22,480 nt of DNA, from the NCBI GenBank assembly GCA_910578795.1, contig CAJTSD010000051.1, positions 1-22,480 of the forward strand, written 5' to 3'. This DNA is from an uncultured Lachnospiraceae bacterium. Its GTDB lineage: Bacteria > Bacillota > Clostridia > Lachnospirales > Lachnospiraceae. The notes beneath the pieces are model-generated. The model searched no databases. It saw nothing but the letters and a program-made list of their open reading frames with translations, and had not been told where the DNA came from. The stretch's first letter is position 1. Each line of letters opens with the position of its first letter. Shown here one piece after another: positions 13,698-21,263 of the stretch. Position numbers and translations under genes: made by a program.

Positions 13698-16148
13698 CTA
13701 TCGTTGAACAGTGTTGTTATCGTACTCCTCACGTATGGTGTACATTGCGTCCGCAGTTATTTTGTATACGGTCTGTGTGCGTGTTCCTTCTATTAAGAAT
13801 GCCGTAATTGCAAAGTCATCAAGCCCTGTCGGTTTTTTTGCGTTGTCATCGTGCTCTAGCCCCGTTCGGGAAATGACGTGAACGATTGTCTTGTTTTCAT
13901 ACAAATCCGCCCACATCATAATCGGGAACCCTTCTACCGTTTGGATTGCATCTTCAACCGCTTGGATTGCATCCCTAGAGGCATCTGTTCCCGTATCCTT
14001 GCCGGAAAAATGGATATATTCCCGCATCGCAAGATTGCCCGGTGTCCAAACGGATTTCTCATACTGCTCCAATGCGTCATCATTGTTCAAATCGCAGCGG
14101 TACTCGTGCTTCCCAAGCGGTAATTTTTCCTCCGCACTGCCGATGATGTCGGCGTATTGATCTATTTTTTCTTTGTAAACTCCGGCATTTTCCAGTGTTT
14201 CCTCCGCCAGCGTCCTATACTTTTTTGATGCACATTCGGTAATTTTAAAATCATACGATTTGGGCGCAAACATCAAATTCCATATTGCCGCCTGCACACC
14301 TTCAACATAGCATGTCAGGCTGATGCCGCTATATTCCTTTGTGTCGTAATCGTAAAGCCTGCGCCATAAATAATTTTTTTCATCATAGCGGATAAAGAAA
14401 AAGGACTCTTTTACGGAATAATAGGTACACGTCTTTTCAAAAGTGCCGTCCTCCTGCCCCTGATAAAAAACGTATTCCGTAAAGCCGCCGGTTCCGCCAT
14501 AATAAATCTCCGCCACAATATCCGAAATGCCGTCGTTGTCCCCGTCAACCAAAAGCATTGTGTAATCCCCCTCCGCTTCCGCACATTCGACATCATAGCG
14601 CAGGGAGAGATTATCCTTGGCAATGGCGAGGACTTTTTCCTTTGTTAATTCTTTGCCAATCCCAAGGGTATCCACAAGCACGTTTTCTTTACTTTCCAGT
14701 ATGGCTTCTGAAACGCTGTCCAAAAGCCCCTGCGGAATGGCTTCCTCCTTGTAGTCTACCTTATGAAGCCTTCCCGCGTTTTTTGTCGAAAGGGCTCCCT
14801 CGTAGAATTTGCGATAGCACACCTGTACCGCATCGCTGTTTTGCTCCCACTCCGCAATGGGGACAATTTCATCGTACAAAACGGTTTTGTCTTCATTATG
14901 ATATGCATAGGCGCAAATCCGCACCGCTTCCTCCCGCACTTGCGCGGTACATTCACGCTTTTTTGTCAAGGTCGTCCCTTCCCACTGCCAAAGCGTTTCC
15001 GTATTGTCATATCGGTTCCAGTAAGTCGCACCGTCGGCGTTTACCACATAATCCGTATCGTACGACCAAATGGTTTTTGTTTCGGGATAGCACTCGAAGT
15101 CCCAAGAAAAGGTTGGAAATTCTTCGGGCATTTGCGCTGCCTCAAATGTTTTTTTGTCTGTGTTCCAAAGCCATATTTCTGTCGGTTCTCCACTACGGAA
15201 CAAAATCGCGTCCATGCTCCCGTCAAAATTGTAGTCCTCAAATTGGATTTCCGTGGGATATTTCACAAAAACGTATTCCACAAACGGAGCCTTAAAGCTG
15301 CCGTCCCAATAAAGGGAAAGTCTGTCCGTTTCGCCTTTATAGGTGGTCAGCGCCGCCAACAGGGTACCGTCCTGCTCTGTTTTCCATTTTCTGATTTCAA
15401 TGTAATCCGTATTCCTGTCTCTGGTATCAAGCGTCTGTATGCTGCTATCCCAATGAACCCGACCGTCCCCAAGCAGCGCGTCAAAGCTGTAATTGTGCTC
15501 CGATAAAACCTCCTCGACGATGCAGACATCGCTGCCGCACACCAGTACGTAGCCGTTTTGGTAGGGCTTGCTGTAGGTGAACAGGTAGTGCAGATTGTCG
15601 CCCGTTTTGTCGCAAAGACGCAGGGTAACATCGGGCAGAACGTCAAGCAGTAAGCTTGCAAGCTGCCATTTGTTTTCGTATGACGCATTATAATACGAAA
15701 GCCAAAGGCGCGGCGGCAACGGTCCTTTTGTGCCGTAGCAGCCGTCCATATCCCTGATTTGCTCCGCGCCGATTAGATCAATGACGCAGGCGGATTTGCC
15801 GTCCGTTTTGGGAGTGGGTTGGCGCGCGGCTTTTGCGTCGAGGAGCGTGATGCAAAGGGCGCCGTAGTGCAGGGTGTTGTCGATTTGTTTGAATTCCGCA
15901 TCAACGGGCATTATATATGTATCTTTCATTTTGGTAGTCGGCGTGGTTATGTATGGCGCGCTGTCGTTCAGTATTGCCATACGTTCTCCCGTTTCGTCCA
16001 ACGCCGTCATAAGGGCTACGTTTTCTTCTGTTATAACTGCATTCGGCGCGCTTTCCCGTGACGCCGTCCGCCATACGATACACGCAGTCAGAATCATCGC
16101 GGCGATTATGATAACAGATATTCTTGTCTTGTATTTCCTATTTTTCAT
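13698..16148 (-). CDS. Lipoprotein of unknown function with calcium-loop-like motifs, paralog B (middle of operon)
   Basis: From the ATG at 16148 it has 816 residues. This start is preferred over one 12 bp upstream because GAGGGG lies 4 nt before it. A short signal peptide ends in LTAC (Cys23). The motif order matches its neighbours: EDYNFDGSMD (304-313), DGDNDGISD (535-543) and CDLNNDD (685-691). Shared blocks include YGALCITL, PPRLWLSYY, LWQWEGT and GGFTEYVFYQGQEDGTF. Residues 726-739 contain a 7-residue tandem duplication (DAIQAVE DAIQTVE) absent from the other two paralogs. Its first and third loops vary slightly from A and C. Function is unknown. It most likely arose by tandem duplication and may have a distinct ligand. 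Confidence 0.85.
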   Translation of the reverse strand: MKNRKYKTRISVIIIAAMILTACIVWRTASRESAPNAVITEENVALMTALDETGERMAILNDSAPYITTPTTKMKDTYIMPVDAEFKQIDNTLHYGALCITLLDAKAARQPTPKTDGKSACVIDLIGAEQIRDMDGCYGTKGPLPPRLWLSYYNASYENKWQLASLLLDVLPDVTLRLCDKTGDNLHYLFTYSKPYQNGYVLVCGSDVCIVEEVLSEHNYSFDALLGDGRVHWDSSIQTLDTRDRNTDYIEIRKWKTEQDGTLLAALTTYKGETDRLSLYWDGSFKAPFVEYVFVKYPTEIQFEDYNFDGSMDAILFRSGEPTEIWLWNTDKKTFEAAQMPEEFPTFSWDFECYPETKTIWSYDTDYVVNADGATYWNRYDNTETLWQWEGTTLTKKRECTAQVREEAVRICAYAYHNEDKTVLYDEIVPIAEWEQNSDAVQVCYRKFYEGALSTKNAGRLHKVDYKEEAIPQGLLDSVSEAILESKENVLVDTLGIGKELTKEKVLAIAKDNLSLRYDVECAEAEGDYTMLLVDGDNDGISDIVAEIYYGGTGGFTEYVFYQGQEDGTFEKTCTYYSVKESFFFIRYDEKNYLWRRLYDYDTKEYSGISLTCYVEGVQAAIWNLMFAPKSYDFKITECASKKYRTLAEETLENAGVYKEKIDQYADIIGSAEEKLPLGKHEYRCDLNNDDALEQYEKSVWTPGNLAMREYIHFSGKDTGTDASRDAIQAVEDAIQTVEGFPIMMWADLYENKTIVHVISRTGLEHDDNAKKPTGLDDFAITAFLIEGTRTQTVYKITADAMYTIREEYDNNTVQR
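13936..13977 (-). repeat. 21-bp tandem duplication inside lipoprotein paralog B
   Basis: Two 21-bp units (13936-13956 and 13957-13977) share the core TTGGATTGCATC and differ at four positions. They keep the reading frame and encode DAIQAVE and DAIQTVE. The other two paralogs have one copy-equivalent here. Confidence 0.85.
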
Positions 16149-16190
16149 GATACCCCTCATTTCGTCTTAGACAATTTAAATACAACAGTT

Positions 16191-18626
16191 TTAATATTTG
16201 TCCATTTTCCGCACAATATTTTCACGCTCCTGCCGCACTCCGTATGTCACGTCTGCGGTAATTCGGTAAATCCGCTCACATTCCGCGCCGTTAAGCAAAA
16301 ATCCCGCAATTTCAAACCCTTTCGCCTGCGTTTTTGAAAAAATATGAACAATGTTTTTCCCCGCGAACGGCTCCACCCACAACCGAAGGACGTCTCCTTC
16401 CGCCATATCCAGTGCGTTGCAAACGGGCTCTATTCCCGCGCCCCTGCCATAAATCCGAAATGCTTCCTGCATCTCGGTGTCAATATAAGGGTTGTCGCAC
16501 CAATTCGCCTTGTCATACTGCTCCGCCAAGCCGTCATTGTTCAAATCACACTGAAAGTCATACTCCACCGAAACGCCTTTTTCCTCACTGCTGCCGTCAA
16601 TGCTTCTATATGCGTCAATCCTGTTTTTGTAATCAAGGCTGTTGTTCAGCATCCCCTCGGCAAGCGCCTTGTACTGTTCCTGCGCACATTCGGCTATCTG
16701 AATGTCATACTCCTGCGCGGAAAAGAACAGCCTCACCGTTTCCACCGCAATTCCCTCCACATAGCACGCAAGGCTCATGCCATCCTTACTCCGGTACCCA
16801 TAGGGCACGCGGCACACATAATTGTTCCCATCATAAGAAAGCACATAAAATTCCTCTCCCGCAAAAGAATATTCGTCTGTCTTTTTGTATGTCCCGTCCT
16901 TCTGACCTTGATAAATCCCATAGTCCGTAAATTGGTCCGCGTTGTGGTAATATTCCTTGGTAAGAATGTCTTCAATTCCGTCATTGTCCACATCTGCCCA
17001 CACCATATAATATTCAATCTGTTCTTCTCCAAGCAAACAGCCGCGCAGTTCCAAACAATCCTTCGATACGTCAATTGCCTCCTGCCTTGTTAAAACTTTG
17101 TCAACCATATTCTTTTGAAGAAATTCCGGCACCGTATGACTGCGCATGGCATCTGCAATTTTGTCCAAAAATGCCTGCGGAATATATTCCCTGCGGTTCT
17201 GACTGTATGTAACAGGGTGCAGCCAGTCGTCGTTAATTTCGGACAGCAGCCCTGCATAAAATGTCTGATAACACGCCTGTACGCTGTCATTATTCTGTTC
17301 CCATTCCGATCTGAAAACGGTCTTGTCAAACAAAAGCGTTTCCGCGTTATCCGTATAATCATATGCCCAAATCCGAATCTCCTCATCGCACGGCTCAGCC
17401 GTACATTTGCGTTTTAGAACCAGCAAGGTTCCCTCCCACTGCCAAAGCGTTTCTGTGCGCATATATGGGTCCCATGGATCCGCGGGCTTTTGTTCCTCAT
17501 TGTATTGATATCCATAAATGGTCTTTGTTTCCGCATAGCATCTTGCCTGATAAAAATGCTGCGGAAAGCCTTCGGGAAGTTCTGTCGCCTCGTATGCCTT
17601 TTTCTCGGCGTTCCAAAGATAAATGCCAATCGGTGCGGGCATAATCATGTCGGGGCAACCGTCAAAATTGCAGTCTTTAAATTCAACCTGAATCGCCGAT
17701 TCAGGAAACGAAAATATGCTTTCGGGCGAATTGAACTGTCCGTCACGATACAGAAATACTGTTCGCGCGGTATCATTTTCTTCAAACTGCATGACCAAAA
17801 AAGTGACAGTTTCATCAGCTTTGACTTTCTCATAAACCGTATTATTTTTCTGAAGGTATGTGCCTCCAATCTCAATTGTACCGTCTTCCCATCTGACCGC
17901 ATCCTCGTCGAGCAGACCATAAAAATAACGCTCTGCGGAATGCTCTTTTATCAGGTAAATGTCGTTTTTGTATACTACAGCATACCCGTTTTGATAGGGG
18001 AAATCATCGTATGTAAACAGGTAACGGCGGGCGGCGGCGTCTTTGTGACGGAGCATCAAAACAGTGTCGGGCAGAATGTCGAGCAATGCGCTTGTCAAAT
18101 CGAGGTCATTCTCATAATCGCCACGGTAGTGCGCAATCCAAAGACGCGGAGGAAAAGGGGCAGGAATGTCTTGCGGATCCTTTAGGTTTTCCGCGCCAAC
18201 GAGGTCGAGGACGTACATATTTTGTTCGGGTGTCTGCTCTTCAATAAATACACCGTCAGGGAGCGTGATGCAAAGGGCGCCGTAGCGCAGGGTACTGCCG
18301 TCCTGTTTTGGGGGCGCAGTGTCGTAGATCAGCGTGGTCTGTGTTTTTATTCCTTGCTGTGTTTTTTGAGGTTGTATTTCTTTCGCTGTTTCTTTTTTTG
18401 TTGCTTCATTTGTAGCTGTGTTCTTTCCTTCGTTCTTTACTGCCTTTTCGCTGGTGCTTTCTTCATTTATGTTTTCATTTTCTGCAATTGATGCATCTTC
18501 CTGCGGTGTCGGCGATTGCGGCGCGCAGCCTGCGATCAATATTGTTAAAATTATCACAATTACAATATTCTTTTTTGTACGGTTTCTTTTCTCAAGGCTC
18601 TCTTTCAACGAACCGTTTTTCATCAT
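16191..18626 (-). CDS. Lipoprotein of unknown function with calcium-loop-like motifs, paralog C (first in operon)
   Basis: The 811-residue protein has a basic N-terminal region, a hydrophobic stretch and the lipobox LIAGC (Cys34). Next is a long low-complexity Glu/Lys/Thr/Asn linker (about 40-100) that could span the cell wall. Loops are KDCNFDGCPD (317-326), ADVDNDGIED (544-553) and CDLNNDG (693-699). It shares RYGALCITLPDG, PPRLWIAHY, IYLWNAEKKAYEA and LWQWEGT with A and B, and is the most divergent in its C-terminal part. A GGAGG lies about 12 nt before the tandem ATGs (18626, 18623). It follows an upstream leader of about 110 nt. Function is unknown. Likely an exported, membrane-anchored protein. 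Confidence 0.85.
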   Translation of the reverse strand: MMKNGSLKESLEKRNRTKKNIVIVIILTILIAGCAPQSPTPQEDASIAENENINEESTSEKAVKNEGKNTATNEATKKETAKEIQPQKTQQGIKTQTTLIYDTAPPKQDGSTLRYGALCITLPDGVFIEEQTPEQNMYVLDLVGAENLKDPQDIPAPFPPRLWIAHYRGDYENDLDLTSALLDILPDTVLMLRHKDAAARRYLFTYDDFPYQNGYAVVYKNDIYLIKEHSAERYFYGLLDEDAVRWEDGTIEIGGTYLQKNNTVYEKVKADETVTFLVMQFEENDTARTVFLYRDGQFNSPESIFSFPESAIQVEFKDCNFDGCPDMIMPAPIGIYLWNAEKKAYEATELPEGFPQHFYQARCYAETKTIYGYQYNEEQKPADPWDPYMRTETLWQWEGTLLVLKRKCTAEPCDEEIRIWAYDYTDNAETLLFDKTVFRSEWEQNNDSVQACYQTFYAGLLSEINDDWLHPVTYSQNRREYIPQAFLDKIADAMRSHTVPEFLQKNMVDKVLTRQEAIDVSKDCLELRGCLLGEEQIEYYMVWADVDNDGIEDILTKEYYHNADQFTDYGIYQGQKDGTYKKTDEYSFAGEEFYVLSYDGNNYVCRVPYGYRSKDGMSLACYVEGIAVETVRLFFSAQEYDIQIAECAQEQYKALAEGMLNNSLDYKNRIDAYRSIDGSSEEKGVSVEYDFQCDLNNDGLAEQYDKANWCDNPYIDTEMQEAFRIYGRGAGIEPVCNALDMAEGDVLRLWVEPFAGKNIVHIFSKTQAKGFEIAGFLLNGAECERIYRITADVTYGVRQERENIVRKMDKY

Positions 18627-18719
18627 CGCTATCCCGTTCCTCCTGTTTGCATTTTTCTACATTTTATCGAAATCGTGCATCAAAATTGCATCAAGGAGCA
18701 AAACAAAATACATCTTGTG

Positions 18720-18784
18720 TCGGCTCACTTCGCGAACCACCCTATTGTATCAAACGTCAGCTCACTTCGCGAACCGCCTTATTG
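18720..18784. repeat. Pair of 28-bp direct repeats with TTCGCGAA cores
   Basis: Copies at 18720-18747 and 18757-18784 match at 25 of 28 positions and start 37 bp apart. Each contains the perfect palindrome TTCGCGAA (18729-18736 and 18766-18773) inside a shared CTCACTTCGCGAACC. They lie just upstream of the lipoprotein operon and look like paired regulator sites, which is an inference from their placement. Confidence 0.8.
18744..18772 (-). promoter_or_regulatory. Candidate lipoprotein operon promoter
   Basis: On the minus strand TACAAT (18744-18749) is a good -10. The position 17 bp upstream (18767-18772) is TCGCGA, a poor -35 lying inside the second direct repeat. The first repeat's palindrome would sit at the start site, near 18737. 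A weak -35 covered by a repeat would fit an activator- or repressor-controlled promoter. Confidence 0.35.
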
Positions 18785-18812
18785 AAAAAAACGCAAGCCC
18801 AACGCTTGCGTT
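18785..18812 (-). terminator. Intrinsic terminator downstream of the decarboxylase-family gene
   Basis: On the minus strand AACGCAAGC (18804-18812) and GCTTGCGTT (18790-18798) form a perfect 9-bp stem with a 5-nt loop, followed by seven T. It is about 115 bp after the stop of the gene at 18928-19305 and insulates the lipoprotein operon. Confidence 0.88.
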
Positions 18813-18927
18813 CCATCACTTTGCATTATACCATTGCGTGTTGCGGCTTCACAACTTGACATCACGTTTTTTTAATCCGCTAATCTTTCATATCATTTTT
18901 TGTATCGCAGGCAAGCATAACAATTTT

Positions 18928-19305
18928 TCAAATACCGCGCTGTGCAAAGACCTTTTTTGCGGTAAAAATGGCATTCAATACCCTCGGAAAGCCGACATAC
19001 GGAATGCATTGTGTAAACGTTTCCACGATTTTCTCCTCTGATACACCAACGTTTAACGCGCCATTGATATGCACCTCCAACTGTGGTTCGCAGCCGCCCG
19101 CAGTCAGCAGGCTTGTGATTGTGATAATCTCCCGTTCCTGCAAGGATAAGCCTGCACGCGCATAGACATCCCCAAACGCAAACTCGATAATATACCTGCC
19201 CACGTCGGGGGCGATGTCCTCCAACGATTTGATAACGTCCTCGCCACCTGCGCCATCAATAAGCTTTAGTTGCTCCATTCCTTGTTCAAAGTGTGTCTGT
19301 TCCAT
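18928..19305 (-). CDS. Carboxymuconolactone decarboxylase family protein
   Basis: The 125-residue protein is a typical single-domain member of the AhpD-like/carboxymuconolactone decarboxylase family. The core segment SLQEREIITITSLLTAGGCEPQLEVHINGALNVGVSEEKIVETF matches the family in its order of conserved residues: the R-E pair, the cysteine/His region and the GVSEEKI helix start. There is one Cys in the active region (GGCEPQLEVH) rather than the CxxC of AhpD, so peroxidase activity is not supported. Its substrate is unknown. Members near MerR-type regulators are often linked to aromatic or aldehyde stress, but that is inference. AAAGGAG lies 10 nt before the ATG. It is divergent from the merR-like gene and is probably its target. 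Confidence 0.9.
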   Translation of the reverse strand: MEQTHFEQGMEQLKLIDGAGGEDVIKSLEDIAPDVGRYIIEFAFGDVYARAGLSLQEREIITITSLLTAGGCEPQLEVHINGALNVGVSEEKIVETFTQCIPYVGFPRVLNAIFTAKKVFAQRGI

Positions 19306-19352
19306 TTGATTTTTTCTCCTTTATTCCTTATACTATAGTTGCAAATGCAAGC

Positions 19353-19400
19353 GCATTCACAATTGCATTCACAATTGCATTCCTATTTGCATTACATTTT
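19353..19400. repeat. Four 12-bp tandem repeats in the decarboxylase/merR intergenic region
   Basis: On the plus strand the units are GCATTCACAATT, GCATTCACAATT, GCATTCCTATTT and GCATTACATTTT. The first two are identical and the last two diverged. They lie directly downstream of the MerR-type promoter on the minus strand, within the predicted 5' leader of the decarboxylase-family gene. Confidence 0.85.
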
Positions 19401-19401
19401 A

Positions 19402-19432
19402 AGCGTAGTACTTGAACCATAGTTTAAGTCAA
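19402..19432 (-). promoter_or_regulatory. MerR-type promoter/operator for the decarboxylase-family gene
   Basis: On the minus strand TTGACT (19427-19432) and TACGCT (19402-19407) are separated by 19 bp, the over-long spacer typical of promoters activated by MerR-family proteins. The spacer holds the imperfect dyad ACTTGAAC CATA GTTTAAGT (19410-19429, plus strand). The divergent merR-like gene is the obvious regulator. Confidence 0.7.
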
Positions 19433-19499
19433 GCAGTTTTTTCACTTTACAATGAAACTTTATAAATTATTACTTTTTCATTTGGAGGGGATTGGAACC

Positions 19500-19868
19500 A
19501 TGACAATCGGCGAAATCGCAAAACAGACAAATTTAGCGGAAAGCACACTGCGGTATTATGAGAAAAAAGGATTACTGAAAGTGGAACGCGACAGAAATCT
19601 TCGACGGGTGTATTCGGAGAGCGACATTGAATGGATTCGATTTATCCGCCGCCTAAAGGAAACAGGAATGCCGCTCCAAGCAATACGGCATTATTCAGAA
19701 TTACGGTATTTGGGTGCATCAACGATGGCAGAGCGCCTTGCAATGTTACAGACGCACAAAGAATATGTTTTGGAACAATGCCAAAAATGGGAGGATTATC
19801 TGCGGAATTTGGAGAATAAAATCGCGTTTTATCAGAATACTATTGATCAAGGGAATTACAAAATATAA
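19500..19868 (+). CDS. MerR family transcriptional regulator
   Basis: From the ATG at 19500 it has 122 residues. The N-terminal winged helix-turn-helix is clear: MTIGEIAKQTNLAESTLRYY, the EKKGLL turn, RRVYSESDIEWIRFIRRLKETGMPL. A long dimerisation helix fills the rest (about 75-115). The C-terminal effector domain is very short, and the only cysteine is C94. The effector is therefore unknown, and a metal-binding loop is not evident. This start has GGAGGGG about 9 nt upstream and gives the usual MTIGE family N terminus. An ATG 48 bp earlier has no such site. The gene is divergent from its likely target and ends 3 bp from a convergent gene. Confidence 0.93.
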   Translation: MTIGEIAKQTNLAESTLRYYEKKGLLKVERDRNLRRVYSESDIEWIRFIRRLKETGMPLQAIRHYSELRYLGASTMAERLAMLQTHKEYVLEQCQKWEDYLRNLENKIAFYQNTIDQGNYKI

Positions 19869-19871
19869 TCT

Positions 19872-20201
19872 TTATTGCTTCGGCTCACAATCTTTCAAAT
19901 AAAAGCACAGTGCCATAACGGTAACAGCAACCTGAAACTTTATTTCGTCCGAAACCCTTTTCGGCGGAATTGATAATATTTTATCAATATCCTGGTTTTC
20001 CACACCTGCCATTTTCGCGATGGTCTTTTTGGACAGACCATGGTAAGAAATAAGCGCCTTCAAAAACGCGACATTCCCTTCCGCCAAGGTTCTTATCTGC
20101 GCAACGGATATCTCCAAAAACTTGGAAAGCGTTTCCACATTAAAATCATATTCTTCAAGAAGAACTTTTAACTGTTCCGTTACATTGCCTTTCTTATCCA
20201 T
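19872..20201 (-). CDS. Small helix-turn-helix-like protein, hypothetical
   Basis: From the ATG at 20201 it has 109 residues. A G-rich ribosome binding site (GGAAGGGCGGG) is upstream. I do not recognise a named family. Two short helix-turn-helix-like segments can be read, FNVETLSKFLEISVAQIRTL and GLSKKTIAKMAGVENQDIDKIL, followed by a hydrophobic C-terminal helix (VAVTVMALCFYL). This suggests a small DNA-binding regulator, perhaps Xre-like, but that is inference. It converges with the merR-like gene, with stop codons 3 bp apart and no terminator between them, so transcripts may overlap. Confidence 0.7.
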   Translation of the reverse strand: MDKKGNVTEQLKVLLEEYDFNVETLSKFLEISVAQIRTLAEGNVAFLKALISYHGLSKKTIAKMAGVENQDIDKILSIPPKRVSDEIKFQVAVTVMALCFYLKDCEPKQ

Positions 20202-20279
20202 GTCAGTTTCCCGCCCTTCCAAAATTTGTTACACCTGCGGTTTCCTGCAAACGAATTTTACCATTCCCAAAAGCACACC

Positions 20280-20912
20280 TTATTTTTCAAAATAAAAGTT
20301 CCCGCCGTCATAAATCAGCTTCAAGACAGCCACGTTTTTTATTTTATCCATGTCATAAAGCTGTTCCCGCGCAAACAGATAAAGGATTGTTTTTATGGCA
20401 AAAGCATGTGTCACAATCAGAATACTGCGCGCTTCGTTCGCTGAATCGTTTTGCGCAAGCTCCTCCAAAATCCCTCTCAATCGGCTCAATATCTCATCAA
20501 AGGGTTCCGCCATGCCCGTTGTGTCATGCCCGTAAATCGCCGCCGCAACATCGGGAAGGCGTTTGTTTAATTCCGAAAAAGAGGAAACGCCCAACCAGTC
20601 CGATACGGCTTGGATAAACACCGTATTGCGTTCCGCATCCATCGAGCCCAAGCACCATTCCCGCAATCTTTTGTCTGTCTGAACCGTAATGCCGTCCGTT
20701 CCGCTTGCCTCCAAAATCAGCTTTGCGGTTTCCGCCGCCCGCAAGGTATCGCTTGCATACGCCGCATCCAGCCTGACAGCTTGAAAGGCACTACCAAGCT
20801 CCACTGCCGCCTTTTTCCCATTATCGGTCAGCGGCGAATCGCTCCAACCCTGCGCCCTGTTTAATCGATTCAACAACGTTTCCCCATGTCGGATAATGTA
20901 AAAAGAAATCAT
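20280..20912 (-). CDS. Histidine phosphatase family protein (phosphoglycerate mutase-like)
   Basis: The 210-residue protein has the catalytic RHGET near residues 8-12, the companion ASDTLRAAETA motif, and the second catalytic His in VTHAFAIK. These are the branch-1 histidine phosphatase features. Such proteins remove phosphate from sugars, nucleotides or cofactors, and the sequence does not settle which. The start at 20912 has AGGAG 4 nt before it and gives MISFYIIRHGE, the usual close spacing of the RHG to the N terminus. It lies 28 bp downstream of the tautomerase-like gene and is probably co-transcribed. Confidence 0.92.
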   Translation of the reverse strand: MISFYIIRHGETLLNRLNRAQGWSDSPLTDNGKKAAVELGSAFQAVRLDAAYASDTLRAAETAKLILEASGTDGITVQTDKRLREWCLGSMDAERNTVFIQAVSDWLGVSSFSELNKRLPDVAAAIYGHDTTGMAEPFDEILSRLRGILEELAQNDSANEARSILIVTHAFAIKTILYLFAREQLYDMDKIKNVAVLKLIYDGGNFYFEK

Positions 20913-20940
20913 ACTACTCCTATTCTCTGCAAACAAAAGC

Positions 20941-21150
20941 TTATTGATGCTTTTTTCGATACTCCGCTTTTACCACATCAATTGTTTTGCCGCCGATTCC
21001 AAAATTTTTGTCGGGTAATTCTTTAATCGTGGTTGTAAAAAATTCCTGCGGGACGTTCATGATTTCGGAAGACACCTCCGTCAGGCGTTTGATGAGCTGC
21101 TCCTTTTGTTCATTAGATAATGCCCCGCTCTCAACTGTAATGTATGGCAT
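20941..21150 (-). CDS. 4-oxalocrotonate tautomerase family protein
   Basis: The 69-residue protein begins MPYITVESG, so removal of Met leaves the N-terminal Pro that acts as general base in this family. The length and the following EQKEQLIKRLTEVSSEI helix fit 4-OT. The start at 21150 is chosen because GAGAGGAG lies 7 nt upstream and because Pro must be residue 2. A longer in-frame reading adds an unrelated leader. It is first in a two-gene operon with the histidine phosphatase. The natural substrate is unknown. Such small tautomerases act on 2-hydroxy-dienoates and similar compounds. Confidence 0.92.
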   Translation of the reverse strand: MPYITVESGALSNEQKEQLIKRLTEVSSEIMNVPQEFFTTTIKELPDKNFGIGGKTIDVVKAEYRKKHQ

Positions 21151-21189
21151 TTCCATTCTCCTCTCGACTTCATAAAAATTGATACTTTC

Positions 21190-21195
21190 ATTGTA
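21190..21195 (-). promoter_or_regulatory. Extended -10 promoter element of the tautomerase/phosphatase operon
   Basis: On the minus strand TGCTACAAT reads as an extended -10 (TGnTACAAT, hexamer at 21190-21195). No good -35 is found at 17 bp. It lies 40 bp before the tautomerase start. Confidence 0.45.
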
Positions 21196-21230
21196 GCACA
21201 AAGGTCTGCTCAATTCCACACAGTATTTTT

Positions 21231-21259
21231 TTGGAACTATCAAGCCGATAGTGCATTAT
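21231..21259 (+). promoter_or_regulatory. Candidate promoter/operator of the recombinase gene
   Basis: TTGGAA (21231-21236) and CATTAT (21254-21259) are separated by 17 bp, each matching 4/6 of the consensus. The spacer region contains the perfect dyad ACTATC (21236-21241) AAGCC GATAGT (21247-21252), which could be an operator. Confidence 0.35.
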
Positions 21260-21263
21260 TTTC

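Larger units (their letters stand above)
18627..18927. promoter_or_regulatory. Intergenic region upstream of the lipoprotein operon
   Basis: These 301 bp hold the terminator of the upstream decarboxylase-family gene (18785-18812), a pair of direct repeats around a candidate promoter (18720-18784), and two TGCATCAA copies 11 bp apart (18676-18683 and 18687-18694) in the leader. No gene is supported here. Confidence 0.7.

Noticed and set aside
14763..15506. Long plus-strand frame antisense to lipoprotein paralog B, with similar ones in A and C
   Set aside because: The minus-strand lipoproteins have lipoboxes and align with each other. The antisense frames recur because the paralogs share codon patterns.
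18856..18884. Perfect TTGACA on the plus strand facing the decarboxylase-family gene
   Set aside because: The -10 at 17 bp (GCTAAT) is poor and the transcript would be antisense with no gene to express.
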